DNA of 50,979 nt from an uncultured Alphaproteobacteria bacterium (GCA_937865685.1 CALMGU010000014.1:1-50979); one strand, 5' to 3'; shown: positions 28,140 to 36,274, counted from the stretch's first letter. Notes: generated by a model from the letters alone, not told the origin. Translations and numbers: made by a program.

Positions 28140-28906
28140 TGCGTATTCTTGTCACCAATGATGACGGCATTCACGCGCCGGGCCTTGTCGTTGCTGAGAA
28201 AATCGCACGCGCTCTTTCCGACGATGTTTGGGTGATCGCGCCGGAGACGGAACAGTCGGGCGCCTCGCATTCGCTCACCCTCACCATGCCGCTGCGTCTT
28301 CGCCAGGTTTCGGAGCGCCATTATGCCGTCGCCGGCACGCCCACCGATTGCGTGATGATGGGCTGTCTGCATCTGCTGAAGGACCAGCCGCCGGACCTGA
28401 TCCTGTCCGGCGTGAATTGGGGCTCGAACATGGCGGATGATGTCACCTATTCGGGCACCATCGCGGGCGCGATGGAAGGCTGCGCCCTGGGCATAAAGTC
28501 GGTGGCCATGTCCCAGTCGGGCGACGAGGTGACGCGCGAGAATATCGACTGGTCGCCGGGGGAGGTGCATGCCCCCGGCGTGATCCGGCAATTGCTGGAT
28601 GCGGGCTGGCCGGACGGGGTGCTGATGAACCTCAATTTTCCTTCCGGTTCCGCCGCCGAGGTGAAGGGCTGGGCACTGGTGTCCCAGGGCCGTTACGACC
28701 TCCAATCCACGGAAATCGAGGAACGCCGCGACGCCCGCAACCGGCCTTATTACTGGGTAGGCTTGCGCCGCCGCCGGGCTTCTCCTCCCGTCAGCACCGA
28801 TCTGGCCGCCGTCTACAGCGGAAAGATTTCGGTAACACCGCTGCACATGAACCTGACCGAAGGGGCGGTGCTGGAAAAACTCCAGGAAAAGCTGGGCTGG
28901 AAATAA
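28139..28906 (+). CDS. surE: 5'/3'-nucleotidase SurE
   Basis: 255 residues; metal-dependent nucleoside monophosphatase. [16 protein letters not shown] has the DD metal site, PETEQSGASHSLT and SGVNWGSNMADDVTYSGTIAGAMEG are conserved active-site blocks. The start overlaps the serS stop by 1 nt. In many proteobacteria pcm sits between surE and nlpD; it is absent here. After the stop there is a CGGAGTT...AACTCCG hairpin (28910-28930) without a T run. Confidence 0.96.
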   Translation: MRILVTNDDGIHAPGLVVAEKIARALSDDVWVIAPETEQSGASHSLTLTMPLRLRQVSERHYAVAGTPTDCVMMGCLHLLKDQPPDLILSGVNWGSNMADDVTYSGTIAGAMEGCALGIKSVAMSQSGDEVTRENIDWSPGEVHAPGVIRQLLDAGWPDGVLMNLNFPSGSAAEVKGWALVSQGRYDLQSTEIEERRDARNRPYYWVGLRRRRASPPVSTDLAAVYSGKISVTPLHMNLTEGAVLEKLQEKLGWK

Positions 28907-29011
28907 ACCCGGAGTTAACCGGGAACTCCGCCGGGGCCGGGCAGAGTTAAAGTCTTCTTCATTCTTAACGAAGATGATCCGTTTCGAGACATCATGCAGA
29001 AGGCATGAGCA

Positions 29012-29665
29012 ATGTACGGGTCATTGAAGAACCTCGCCCTGGCCGCGCTGATCTGTGCGCCCGGGCTTGCGGCCTGCACCACCAGTCCGGAAACCACCTT
29101 CGACTGGGGCGTCAATGACCGGCTGCCCAAACGCAATGTCGCGCGCAACGATGTGACACGCAGCGACCTGCCGCGCGTCCGTCAGGGTAGCAAGGTGGCC
29201 AAGGCCAAGCCGAAATCCGGTTCCGTAACGCGCAACGATCTGCCGGCCTATCAGCGGCCCCGCGTCGATACCTCCGATGCGCCCAGCTTCGTGTGGCCGG
29301 TGTCCGGCGACATCATTTCGAATTTCGGCGGTCCCGCCAATGGCGAGCGCAATGACGGGATCAATATCGCCACTGCGATGGGCACGCCGATCCATGCCGC
29401 CGCCAGCGGTACCATCACTTATTCGGGCAACGAGCTGAAGGATTACGGCAATCTGGTGCTGATCAAGCATGAAGACGGCTATGTCACCGCTTATGCCCAT
29501 GCCGACCGCTTGGTCGTCGCCAGAGGCGATGTGGTGAGCCGGGGGCAGATCATCGGCTATGCGGGGCAAACCGGCGATGTCAGCCGGCCGCAGCTGCATT
29601 TCGAGATCCGCCGCGACACCCAGCCGGTGAATCCCAAGCCGCTGCTGATGGCGCGCAATTCTTGA
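29012..29665 (+). CDS. NlpD-like lipoprotein with degenerate LytM (M23) domain
   Basis: 217 residues. The signal ends in a lipobox (GLAAC, acylated Cys near 22). A basic linker of about 65 residues follows, with no LysM repeat that I can see, then a LytM/M23 domain (about 90-215). Zinc ligands of active M23 enzymes are replaced: the HxGxD position reads NDGIN and the HxH position reads QLHF, whereas AYAHADRL and LHFEIR remain. This is the pattern of NlpD/EnvC-type activators of cell-wall amidases rather than an active endopeptidase. Its place right after surE matches nlpD in E. coli. Likely role: activating an AmiC-like amidase at division. Confidence 0.82.
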   Translation: MYGSLKNLALAALICAPGLAACTTSPETTFDWGVNDRLPKRNVARNDVTRSDLPRVRQGSKVAKAKPKSGSVTRNDLPAYQRPRVDTSDAPSFVWPVSGDIISNFGGPANGERNDGINIATAMGTPIHAAASGTITYSGNELKDYGNLVLIKHEDGYVTAYAHADRLVVARGDVVSRGQIIGYAGQTGDVSRPQLHFEIRRDTQPVNPKPLLMARNS

Positions 29666-29669
29666 TTTT

Positions 29670-29731
29670 GGTCGCACGGCCGGACGGAAAACCGTTCCGC
29701 TTCGCTTCACACTTTTCCTGGCCGATGCTCC
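29670..29731 (-). repeat. Intergenic stem-loop repeat, copy 1
   Basis: Fills the gap between the convergent NlpD-like and DUF815 genes. Read on the minus strand it begins GGAGCATCGGCCAGGAAAAG directly after the DUF815 TAG stop and ends TTTTCCGTCCGGCCGTGCGA. Both 22-nt ends are identical to copy 2 at 45474-45525; only the centre differs (18 nt here against 8). The ends pair as CGGCC/GGCCG plus GGAAAA/TTTTCC, giving an extended hairpin. Confidence 0.8.
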
Positions 29732-29732
29732 G

Positions 29733-30605
29733 CTAAATCCGCGTACCCAGTTCGCCGGCTAGGTCCTGAATGAACTGCCACGCCACGCGGCCGGAACGCC
29801 CGCCGCGCCCCATCGCCCAGCTTAACGCCTTGGCCCGCAGATCTTCCGGCTTGATCTTCAATCCGAAATGCCTGGCATAGGATTCCACCATCGCCAGGTA
29901 ATCGTCCTGGCTGCAATTGTGGAAACCCAGCCAGAGCCCGAAGCGGTCGGACAGCGAGACTTTTTCCTCCACCGCTTCCCCGGGATTGATCGCGGTGGCG
30001 CGCTCATTGTCCACCAGATCGCGCGGCATCAGATGACGCCGGTTCGAGGTGGCATAGAACAGCACATTGCCGGGCCGGCCTTCGATGCCCCCTTCCAGCG
30101 CGGCTTTCAAAGATTTGTAGCTGGTATCGTCCTTGTCGAAGGACAGGTCGTCGCAGAACAGAAGAAAACGGCGCTTGTCGTTCCGGAGCAGCCTCAGCAA
30201 TTGCGGCAGGCTGGCGATGTCTTCGCGATGGACTTCGATCAGGACGAGGGGGCTTTTGCGTTGCCGGTTGACCTCGGCATGCACCGCCTTGACCAGCGAG
30301 CTTTTGCCCATGCCGCGCGCGCCCCACAACAGGGCGTTGTTGGCGGGCAGGCCGTCGGCAAAGCGGCGCGTGTTGGCGAAGAGGGTCTCGCGCTGGTTCT
30401 CGATCGCCTTGAGCAGTGCGATGTCGATGCTGGCGACATGGGGCACCGGCGTCAGCGCGCCCAGCGCAGGCTCCCACACAAAGGCGGCGCCTTTTGCGGG
30501 CAGGCCCGCGGGCAGGGGCGGCGGCGCCAGCCGTTCCAGCGCGGCGGTAACGCGGGCCGCCAGGTCTGCCTCGGCCGATGCGGGAGGTTTGGCGCCTTTT
30601 TTCAT
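29733..30605 (-). CDS. DUF815 family P-loop ATPase
   Basis: 290 residues from MKKGAKPPASAEADL. The AAA-type Walker A GARGMGKSSL is at about 95-104, and Walker B-like FLLFCDDLSFDKDD follows. YATSNRRHLMPRD is a conserved block of the DUF815 family (sensor-1-like), and SDRFGLWLGFHNCSQDDYL comes near the end. Function of the family is unknown. The gene is divergent from yajC. It converges on the NlpD-like gene, and the whole gap between them is one copy of a stem-loop repeat. Confidence 0.87.
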   Translation of the reverse strand: MKKGAKPPASAEADLAARVTAALERLAPPPLPAGLPAKGAAFVWEPALGALTPVPHVASIDIALLKAIENQRETLFANTRRFADGLPANNALLWGARGMGKSSLVKAVHAEVNRQRKSPLVLIEVHREDIASLPQLLRLLRNDKRRFLLFCDDLSFDKDDTSYKSLKAALEGGIEGRPGNVLFYATSNRRHLMPRDLVDNERATAINPGEAVEEKVSLSDRFGLWLGFHNCSQDDYLAMVESYARHFGLKIKPEDLRAKALSWAMGRGGRSGRVAWQFIQDLAGELGTRI

Positions 30606-30629
30606 CTCTAAGCCTTTGTTTTTACGCGG

Positions 30630-30657
30630 TTGCAAACAGGGGCGCCCCCGCTATAGT
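30630..30657 (+). promoter_or_regulatory. Predicted sigma70-type promoter of yajC-secD
   Basis: TTGCAA (30630-30635) and TATAGT (30652-30657) with a 16-bp spacer, about 40 bp before the yajC start and just outside the divergent DUF815 start at 30605. Confidence 0.6.
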
Positions 30658-30696
30658 CCGGCCTCACCCCGCGCCAAAGTGAAAGATCTTCGACCT

Positions 30697-30996
30697 ATGA
30701 ATATGGCCGACCCGACATTCCAGACATTGACGCTGATCGTGCCGATGCTGGCGATCTTTTACTTCCTTCTCTGGCGCCCGCAACAGCAGCGCGCCAAGCA
30801 GCTGCGCCAGCAGATCGATGGGCTTCGCCGTGGCGACACGGTGGTGACGGGGGGTATCGTGGGGCGGGTGGTCAAATCCTCCAATGCCGAGGATCCGGAG
30901 ATCCTGGTGGAAATTGCCGACAATGTGCAGGTGAAGGTGCTCAAATCCTCCCTGAATGACGTTCGCCCCAGGGCGCAAGGCGACGAGAAGAACTGA
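30697..30996 (+). CDS. yajC: Preprotein translocase subunit YajC
   Basis: 99 residues: one N-terminal membrane helix (LTLIVPMLAIFYFLLWRPQQQ) and the conserved RPQQQRAKQ...GDTVVTGGIVGRV block. It is an auxiliary subunit of the SecDF-YajC complex. ATGs at 30697 and 30703 are both possible. secD begins 1 nt after the stop. Confidence 0.93.
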   Translation: MNMADPTFQTLTLIVPMLAIFYFLLWRPQQQRAKQLRQQIDGLRRGDTVVTGGIVGRVVKSSNAEDPEILVEIADNVQVKVLKSSLNDVRPRAQGDEKN

Positions 30997-30997
30997 C

Positions 30998-32605
30998 GTG
31001 CTGCAAGTTTCTCCCTGGGTACGCATTGTAACTTTCCTCGTCGTGCTGGCGGGGGCTCTGATCGCGCTGCCCAATGCGCTGCCCGACAATATCCTGCAGC
31101 GCTATCCCTCCTTCCTGCCCAAAAGCACTGTGAGCCTGGGCCTGGACCTGCAGGGCGGCTCGCAGCTCCTTTTGGAAGTCCAGATCGACCAGGTGCAGCG
31201 CGACAAGGCCGAAGCCACCATCGGCGATATCCGCGCCGCCTTCCGCAAGGCGCGCATCGGCTATACCGATCTGGTCGCCAAACAGGACTCCGTCACCGTC
31301 AAAGTCAGCGACATGGCGCGCTATGCCGAAGCCAAGAAGCTGGTGAGCGATCTCAATCCCACCACCTCCGCTTCGGTGATGTCGGCGGGCGCCCGTCAGT
31401 ATGAAATGACCGAGCCGGGCGGCGGCATGATCAATCTGCGCATGACGGACGCCTACAAGACCCAGGCCCAGCAGCAGATCCTGGAACAATCGATCGAAGT
31501 GGTGCGCCGCCGCATCGACGAGTTGGGCACGCGCGAGCCGACCATCGAACGTCAGGGCGAGGACCGCATTCTGGTCCAGGTGCCGGGCCTGCAGGATCCC
31601 GACCAGTTGAAGAACATTCTGGGCAAGACCGCCAAGATGACCTTCCAGCTGGTGAACGAAAGCGCCGATCCCGCCGCGAAAACCGCGCCCATTGGCGACG
31701 ATATCCTGCCGCAGATGAGCGACAATCCCAGGCAGTTCCTCCCCAACATCGTGGTGCACCGCCGGGTGATGGTGTCGGGCGACCGGCTGACCGATGCCGG
31801 CGCCGGCTTCGATTCCCGCACCGGCCAGCCGGTGGTGACTTTCCGCTTCGACAGCGTGGGCGCGCGCGAATTCGGCAATACCACCAAGGAGAATGTGGGG
31901 CACCGCTTCGCCATCGTGCTGGACAAGCAGGTGCTGTCCGCGCCCGTGATCCAGGAGCCGATCCTGGGCGGCTCGGGCCAGATCACCGGCAGCTTCACCA
32001 CCAAGACCGCCAACAATCTCGCCATCCTGCTGCGCGCCGGCGCCTTGCCGGCGCCGCTGAAGATCATCGAAGAACGGACCGTGGGCGCCGAGCTGGGCGC
32101 GGATTCGATCAAGGCCGGCCGCTATTCGGCCATTGCCGGCCTGGCGGCGGTGGCGCTGTTCATGATCCTGCGTTACGGGCTGTTCGGCCTGTTCGCGGAT
32201 ATCGCGCTCACCCTCAATGTGGTGCTGCTCTTGGCGGTGCTGACCTTGTTCGGCGCCACGCTCACCTTGCCCGGCATCGCTGGCATCGTGCTCACCATGG
32301 GCATGGCGGTGGACGCCAACGTCTTGATCTATGAGCGCATCCGGGAAGAGCAGCGCAACGGCCGCTCCATCCTGGCCTCCATCGACACCGGCTTCCGCCG
32401 GGCGATGGCGACCATCATCGACGCCAACATGACCCACCTGATCGCCTCGCTGATCCTGTTCGAGCTGGGATCGGGCTCGGTGAAGGGCTTCGCCGTCACC
32501 TTGGGCGTGGGCATCATCACCTCCTTCTTCACAGCGGTGATGGTGACCAGGTTGATCGTGGTGGCCTGGTTGAATGCCACTAAACCCAGGACTCTCACTA
32601 TTTAA
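30998..32605 (+). CDS. secD: Protein translocase subunit SecD
   Basis: 535 residues with GTG start (MLQVSPWVRIVTFLVV). An N-terminal helix is followed by VSLGLDLQGGSQLLLEV, the large P1 periplasmic domain, and five C-terminal helices with GMAVDANVLIYERIREE. It uses the proton gradient to help finish Sec export. The protein ends at the normal SecD C terminus (VTRLIVVAWLN), so it is not a SecDF fusion. No secF follows: the next 187 bp are non-coding and then comes an unrelated gene. Confidence 0.95.
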   Translation: MLQVSPWVRIVTFLVVLAGALIALPNALPDNILQRYPSFLPKSTVSLGLDLQGGSQLLLEVQIDQVQRDKAEATIGDIRAAFRKARIGYTDLVAKQDSVTVKVSDMARYAEAKKLVSDLNPTTSASVMSAGARQYEMTEPGGGMINLRMTDAYKTQAQQQILEQSIEVVRRRIDELGTREPTIERQGEDRILVQVPGLQDPDQLKNILGKTAKMTFQLVNESADPAAKTAPIGDDILPQMSDNPRQFLPNIVVHRRVMVSGDRLTDAGAGFDSRTGQPVVTFRFDSVGAREFGNTTKENVGHRFAIVLDKQVLSAPVIQEPILGGSGQITGSFTTKTANNLAILLRAGALPAPLKIIEERTVGAELGADSIKAGRYSAIAGLAAVALFMILRYGLFGLFADIALTLNVVLLLAVLTLFGATLTLPGIAGIVLTMGMAVDANVLIYERIREEQRNGRSILASIDTGFRRAMATIIDANMTHLIASLILFELGSGSVKGFAVTLGVGIITSFFTAVMVTRLIVVAWLNATKPRTLTI

Positions 32606-32792
32606 CCCCTCCGCCCTGCGCAGCTTACTTTTCCGCGCTGGCTCACGCCCGCGCGGAATAAGCGCTGCTACGGGCACCTCCCCCTGCTTCGCACGCACGG
32701 GGGAGGTGGGCCTCAGCCAAGGCTCTCTTCCCAATAGCGGGGGCGCGGCGAAACGCATAACATCCCCGCCAGACTCAAATCGGGGAGGGGAC
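32606..32792. other. Non-coding gap after secD with a strong inverted repeat
   Basis: A 187-bp stretch without a plausible gene. ACCTCCCCC (32676-32684) pairs with GGGGGAGGT (32699-32707) across a loop containing TGCTTCGCACGCA. There is no T run, so it looks like a dispersed palindromic element rather than a classic terminator. secF would be expected here in most relatives. Confidence 0.6.
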
Positions 32793-33419
32793 ATGGCCGC
32801 GTTTCTGGGTAATCTTCGCAATGTGACGATCGCGAGTTTCGTGCTCGCGCTGCTGCTGGTGGTGCTGTACGCATCCCTTCAGGGCTTTGACGGCCCGACT
32901 TTCGAACTCTTCACTTTGCGCTGGCTGCATGTGGTTTGCGGCGTGATGTGGATCGGCCTGCTCTGGTATTTCAATTTTGTCTCCACGCCGACCATGCCGA
33001 AAATCCCGGACGAATTGAAACCGGCGCTGGGCCGCTACATCACACCGGCCGCCCTGTTCTGGTTTCGCTGGGGCGCGATGGGCACGATCTTCTTCGGCAT
33101 CGTGCTGGCCTTCCGCAACAATTACCTGATCGAAGCCTATACCCTGGATCTCAGCCAGGGCCTGGCGGGCTATCCCTTGGGACCGAAATATCTCGCCATC
33201 GGCATCGGCATGTGGCTGGGCACCATCATGTGGTTCAATGTCTGGTTCGTAATCTGGCCCAACCAGCAAAAGGCGCTGAACATCGATGGCAAATACCCCA
33301 ATCTGGCGGCGCCCGAAAAAGCGGCCGCGGCCAAGGCCGCCGGCCAGTTCAGCCGCATCAACACATTGCTTTCCATCCCCATGCTGTTCAGCATGGTGGC
33401 GGCCGGGCATCTCTACTGA
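32793..33419 (+). CDS. PuuD-type (urate hydroxylase N-domain family) membrane protein
   Basis: 208 residues. The block LRWLHVVCGVMWIGLLWYFNFVSTP and RWGAMGTIFFGIVL, then GIGMWLGTIMWFNVWFVIWPNQQ, match the membrane domain called urate oxidase N-terminal (PuuD), as I recall it. About five to six hydrophobic helices. PuuD urate hydroxylases carry an additional C-terminal cytochrome c domain; no CxxCH is present here, so this short form has an unknown role and a urate activity should not be assumed. Preceded by GGGGAGGGGAC as ribosome-binding site and followed by a strong terminator. Confidence 0.72.
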   Translation: MAAFLGNLRNVTIASFVLALLLVVLYASLQGFDGPTFELFTLRWLHVVCGVMWIGLLWYFNFVSTPTMPKIPDELKPALGRYITPAALFWFRWGAMGTIFFGIVLAFRNNYLIEAYTLDLSQGLAGYPLGPKYLAIGIGMWLGTIMWFNVWFVIWPNQQKALNIDGKYPNLAAPEKAAAAKAAGQFSRINTLLSIPMLFSMVAAGHLY

Positions 33420-33440
33420 GTTTTGAAAGATCGGAGTGGG

Positions 33441-33473
33441 GAACCGCCCAATTGCTTGGGCGGTTCTTTTTTT
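33441..33473 (+). terminator. Rho-independent terminator directly before the next start codon
   Basis: GAACCGCCCAA (33441-33451) pairs perfectly with TTGGGCGGTTC (33456-33466) across a TTGC loop, followed by seven T (33467-33473). The next gene's ATG is at 33475, one base after the T run. No Shine-Dalgarno is visible in between. Confidence 0.93.
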
Positions 33474-33474
33474 G

Positions 33475-34272
33475 ATGGACAACGCACTCGCTGCCAGACT
33501 TGCCCAGACGGTGCGCGCGGCCGATCCCGACCGCTATTTCGCCAGCCTGTTCGCGCCCGCGCCCGACCGGCCCCATCTGCATGCGCTCTATGCCTTCAAC
33601 CATGAAGTGGCGCATGTGGCCGAAAGCGTGCGCGAGCCGATGCTGGGCGCCATCCGGCTGGAATGGTGGCGCGAGACCGCCGAAGGCGCCGCCAAGGGCG
33701 CGCCCCGCAATCACGATGTGGCGCGGGGGCTGGCGGCGATGTTCGCCGAGCGGCCTGTTTCGCTGCCGGCCCTGGAAGCGATCATCGCGGCGCGGGCCTC
33801 CGATTCCGATTCCGGGCAGTTCGCGGATTTCGCGGCCCTGGAAACCTATCTCGACGCCACCGGCGGGGCCTTGATGCGCCTGGCGGCTCAGATCGTGGGC
33901 GGCGATCCGGGCGTGGCCCGCGAGCCCGCGCTGGCTTATGGGCTGGCGGGATTGCTGCGCTCCCTGCCGTTTCACAACCGGCGGCACAAACTCTATCTGC
34001 CGCTCGATCTTCTGGCGGCGTTGAAGCTGACGCCGGACGAGTTCTTCGTGCTGGAAAATGATCCGCGCATCGGCGCGGCCGTCCGCCAGACCGCGTTGCG
34101 CGCCCGCGATCATTTCCTGGTCGCCCGTAGGGGACCGCGGCCGCGCGCGGCTTTGGCGGCCATCCTTCCGGCGGCGCTGGTCCCGGTCTATCTCAGGCGC
34201 ATGAACAAGGACGTGCCGGTCCACCGGCGCCAGATGGCGCTTTTGTCGGCCGCGATGAAAAAGCGCTTATGA
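33475..34272 (+). CDS. Squalene/phytoene-synthase-fold protein lacking the catalytic aspartates (NDUFAF6-like)
   Basis: 265 residues. YALYAFNHEVAHVAESV-type sequence at about 37-52 occupies the first Asp-rich motif, but the DDxxD residues are missing. The second motif region reads YLDATGGALMRLAAQIVGG. This matches the non-catalytic alphaproteobacterial group related to mitochondrial NDUFAF6, a complex I assembly factor, better than true terpenoid synthases. In many relatives it lies between secDF and trmFO, as here. A GTG at 33436 would also be in frame but would translate the terminator hairpin. The 3' end overlaps the convergent hpf by 6 nt. Confidence 0.78.
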   Translation: MDNALAARLAQTVRAADPDRYFASLFAPAPDRPHLHALYAFNHEVAHVAESVREPMLGAIRLEWWRETAEGAAKGAPRNHDVARGLAAMFAERPVSLPALEAIIAARASDSDSGQFADFAALETYLDATGGALMRLAAQIVGGDPGVAREPALAYGLAGLLRSLPFHNRRHKLYLPLDLLAALKLTPDEFFVLENDPRIGAAVRQTALRARDHFLVARRGPRPRAALAAILPAALVPVYLRRMNKDVPVHRRQMALLSAAMKKRL

Positions 34273-34644
34273 CCCGATATCGAGGCCGTTGCTCTTGGTT
34301 TTCACATCGCCCTGGCGGATGCGGCGATAATCCTTGAGCTGCTGCTGGGCGGCGCGGAACGCGTCGTCCAAAAGCGCATAGGCATCGGTGGTGGATTTCT
34401 TGCCATTGGCATGCGCCGCTTCCCGGCTTACCACCAGATCCTTGCCCGGCACGCGCACCACGACATGGACGTCGGGAATGTTCTGCCCGGTGCGGTGGCT
34501 TTTGTGCGGCATCTCGATCACCACCCGGCAACCGATGATGTGGTCGTGGAACTGCTTCAGCTTGGTGAGGTGCCCGTCGACCGCGGTCTTCAGGGCGTCG
34601 GAGGAATCCATGTTGTGGAAAGAAAGCTCTAAAGGTGTGTCCAT
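34267..34644 (-). CDS. hpf: Short ribosome hibernation promoting factor (HPF/YfiA family)
   Basis: 125 residues, MDTPLELSFHNMDSSDALKTAVDGHLTKL, typical beta-alpha-beta start of ribosome-bound YfiA/HPF proteins. HVVVRVPGKDLVVSREA and a final helix DAYALLDDAFRAAQQQLKDY follow. There is no C-terminal dimerisation domain, so it is the short form. Members occupy the mRNA/tRNA channel of idle ribosomes. It lies 39 bp downstream of trmFO on the same strand, probably co-transcribed. Confidence 0.85.
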   Translation of the reverse strand: MDTPLELSFHNMDSSDALKTAVDGHLTKLKQFHDHIIGCRVVIEMPHKSHRTGQNIPDVHVVVRVPGKDLVVSREAAHANGKKSTTDAYALLDDAFRAAQQQLKDYRRIRQGDVKTKSNGLDIGS

Positions 34645-34683
34645 GAGGTTTCCGCTGTGTTGTTGAATTGGAAACGCCTGGGA

Positions 34684-36042
34684 TTATATCCGGTTTTCTG
34701 CCGGTGTGCGTCTTTCCAGCCAGGCTGACAGGTCCTCAAGCGCCCTTTCGCTCATGGCCTGTTTGCGGTCCTTGCCCTTGATTTTCTTCGCCTGCGACAG
34801 GGGCGGGAACAGGCCGAAATTCACGTTCATGGGCTGGAAGGTCCGGGCGTCCGCGCCGCCCGTGATATGCGCCAGAAGCGCGCCAAAGGCAGTGGTGGCG
34901 GGCGGGGGCGGGGCTGCGGCGCCCAGGGCCTCGGCCGCCGCGAAACGGCCGGCCAGAAGGCCGATGGCGGCGCTTTCGACATAGCCTTCCACCCCGGTCA
35001 CTTGTCCGGCGAAGCGCAGATGCGATTGCGTCTTGAGACGCAATTCCGCGTCCAGCAGCCGGGGCGAGTTGATGAAGGTGTTGCGGTGCAGTCCGCCCAG
35101 CCGCGCGAATTCCGCCTTCTCCAGCCCCGGAATGGTGCGGAAGATTTTCACTTGCTCGCCATGGCGCAGCTTGGTCTGAAATCCCACCATGTTCCAAAGC
35201 GTGCCCAGCGCATTGTCCTGGCGCAGCTGCACCACGGCATGGGGACGCACCGGGCTTCTGGGATCCTGAAGTCCCACCGGCTTCATCGGGCCGAAACGCA
35301 AGGTTTCCTCGCCGCGTGCCGCCATCACTTCGATGGGCAGGCAGGCCTCGAAATAGGGAGTGGATTTTTCCCATTCCTTGAAATCGGTCTTTTCCCCGTC
35401 GATCAGCGCCGCGACGAAGCCGCGATACTGATCTTCGGTCAAGGGCAGGTTGATATAATCGGCATCGCCGCCGCCGGGCCCTTTCTTGTCGTAGCGCGAC
35501 TGAAACCAAGCGGTTTCGAAGTCGATCGAATCGCGATGGATGATCGGGGCGATGGCGTCGAAGAAGGCCAGATGCTCCTGGCCCGCTGCCCGGGCGATAT
35601 CGGCGCTGAGGGCTTCCGAAGTCAGCGGGCCGGTGGCCACGATCACCTGCCCCCAGCTGGCAGGGGGGAGGGCCGTGATTTCCTCGCGGGCGATGGTGAT
35701 GTTGGGGTGGCCAGCCAGGGCGGCGGTCACGCCTTGCGAAAAGCCCTCGCGGTCCACGGCCAGGGCGCCGCCCGCCGGCAGCTTGTGACGGTCGGCCATT
35801 CGCATCACCAGCGACCCGGCGCGGCGCATTTCCTCGTGCAGCAGGCCCACGGCATTGTTCATGGCGTCGTCGGAGCGGAAGGAATTGGAGCAGACCAGCT
35901 CCGCCAGCCCGTCAGTTTGATGCGCGAAAGTGCCCCGGAGGGGGCGCATCTCATGCAGGATCACCTCCAGTCCGGCTTCCGCCGCCGCCCATGCCGCGTC
36001 CGAGCCGGCCAATCCGCCGCCGATGATGTGAAGTTTTGCCAT
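34684..36042 (-). CDS. trmFO: Folate/FAD-dependent tRNA (uracil-54-C5)-methyltransferase TrmFO
   Basis: 452 residues; makes ribothymidine 54 in tRNA using methylene-THF. FAD-binding [19 protein letters not shown] at 5-24, then [28 protein letters not shown] and HRNTFINSP are TrmFO (Gid) signatures; the CSNSFRSD Cys is the conserved one. Length is normal. Followed by hpf. The upstream 36043-36274 stretch holds no gene. Confidence 0.95.
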   Translation of the reverse strand: MAKLHIIGGGLAGSDAAWAAAEAGLEVILHEMRPLRGTFAHQTDGLAELVCSNSFRSDDAMNNAVGLLHEEMRRAGSLVMRMADRHKLPAGGALAVDREGFSQGVTAALAGHPNITIAREEITALPPASWGQVIVATGPLTSEALSADIARAAGQEHLAFFDAIAPIIHRDSIDFETAWFQSRYDKKGPGGGDADYINLPLTEDQYRGFVAALIDGEKTDFKEWEKSTPYFEACLPIEVMAARGEETLRFGPMKPVGLQDPRSPVRPHAVVQLRQDNALGTLWNMVGFQTKLRHGEQVKIFRTIPGLEKAEFARLGGLHRNTFINSPRLLDAELRLKTQSHLRFAGQVTGVEGYVESAAIGLLAGRFAAAEALGAAAPPPPATTAFGALLAHITGGADARTFQPMNVNFGLFPPLSQAKKIKGKDRKQAMSERALEDLSAWLERRTPAENRI

Positions 36043-36274
36043 GGCGGAGGCTTTAGCAGTCTCAGCCGCGGGAAGGAAAGGCGCGCGGGACGGCGGCTTT
36101 GCCCCGCATCCGGAATTGCCGCAAATCCTGGGCGGAAAAGCGGTCTTTTGCGGCGATACCGGGTGTTAACAGGGACGTGCGAATATGTCCCCGTGAAAAC
36201 ATGTTTTTGTTGCGTGGCTGCTGCTGACAGATGCGATGAAGCCCGCCATTATGGCGGCGTAACGAGAGAGCAAC
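36043..36274. other. Intergenic region with two perfect palindromes
   Basis: Between the divergent trmFO and the small membrane gene. AAAACATGTTTT (36196-36207) is a perfect 12-bp palindrome. CCGCCAT-T-ATGGCGG (36243-36257) is a 15-bp palindrome with a one-base centre just before the GAGAGAGC ribosome-binding site. These could be operators or RNA hairpins. No clear promoter hexamers were found. Confidence 0.5.

Noticed and set aside
30941..32821. A 626-codon minus-strand frame opposite secD
   Set aside because: Antisense of secD with a His/Gln/Asp-rich low-quality translation and no family.
33436..33474. Earlier GTG start of the squalene/phytoene-synthase-fold gene
   Set aside because: It would translate through a perfect terminator hairpin and T run, giving a non-family N terminus.
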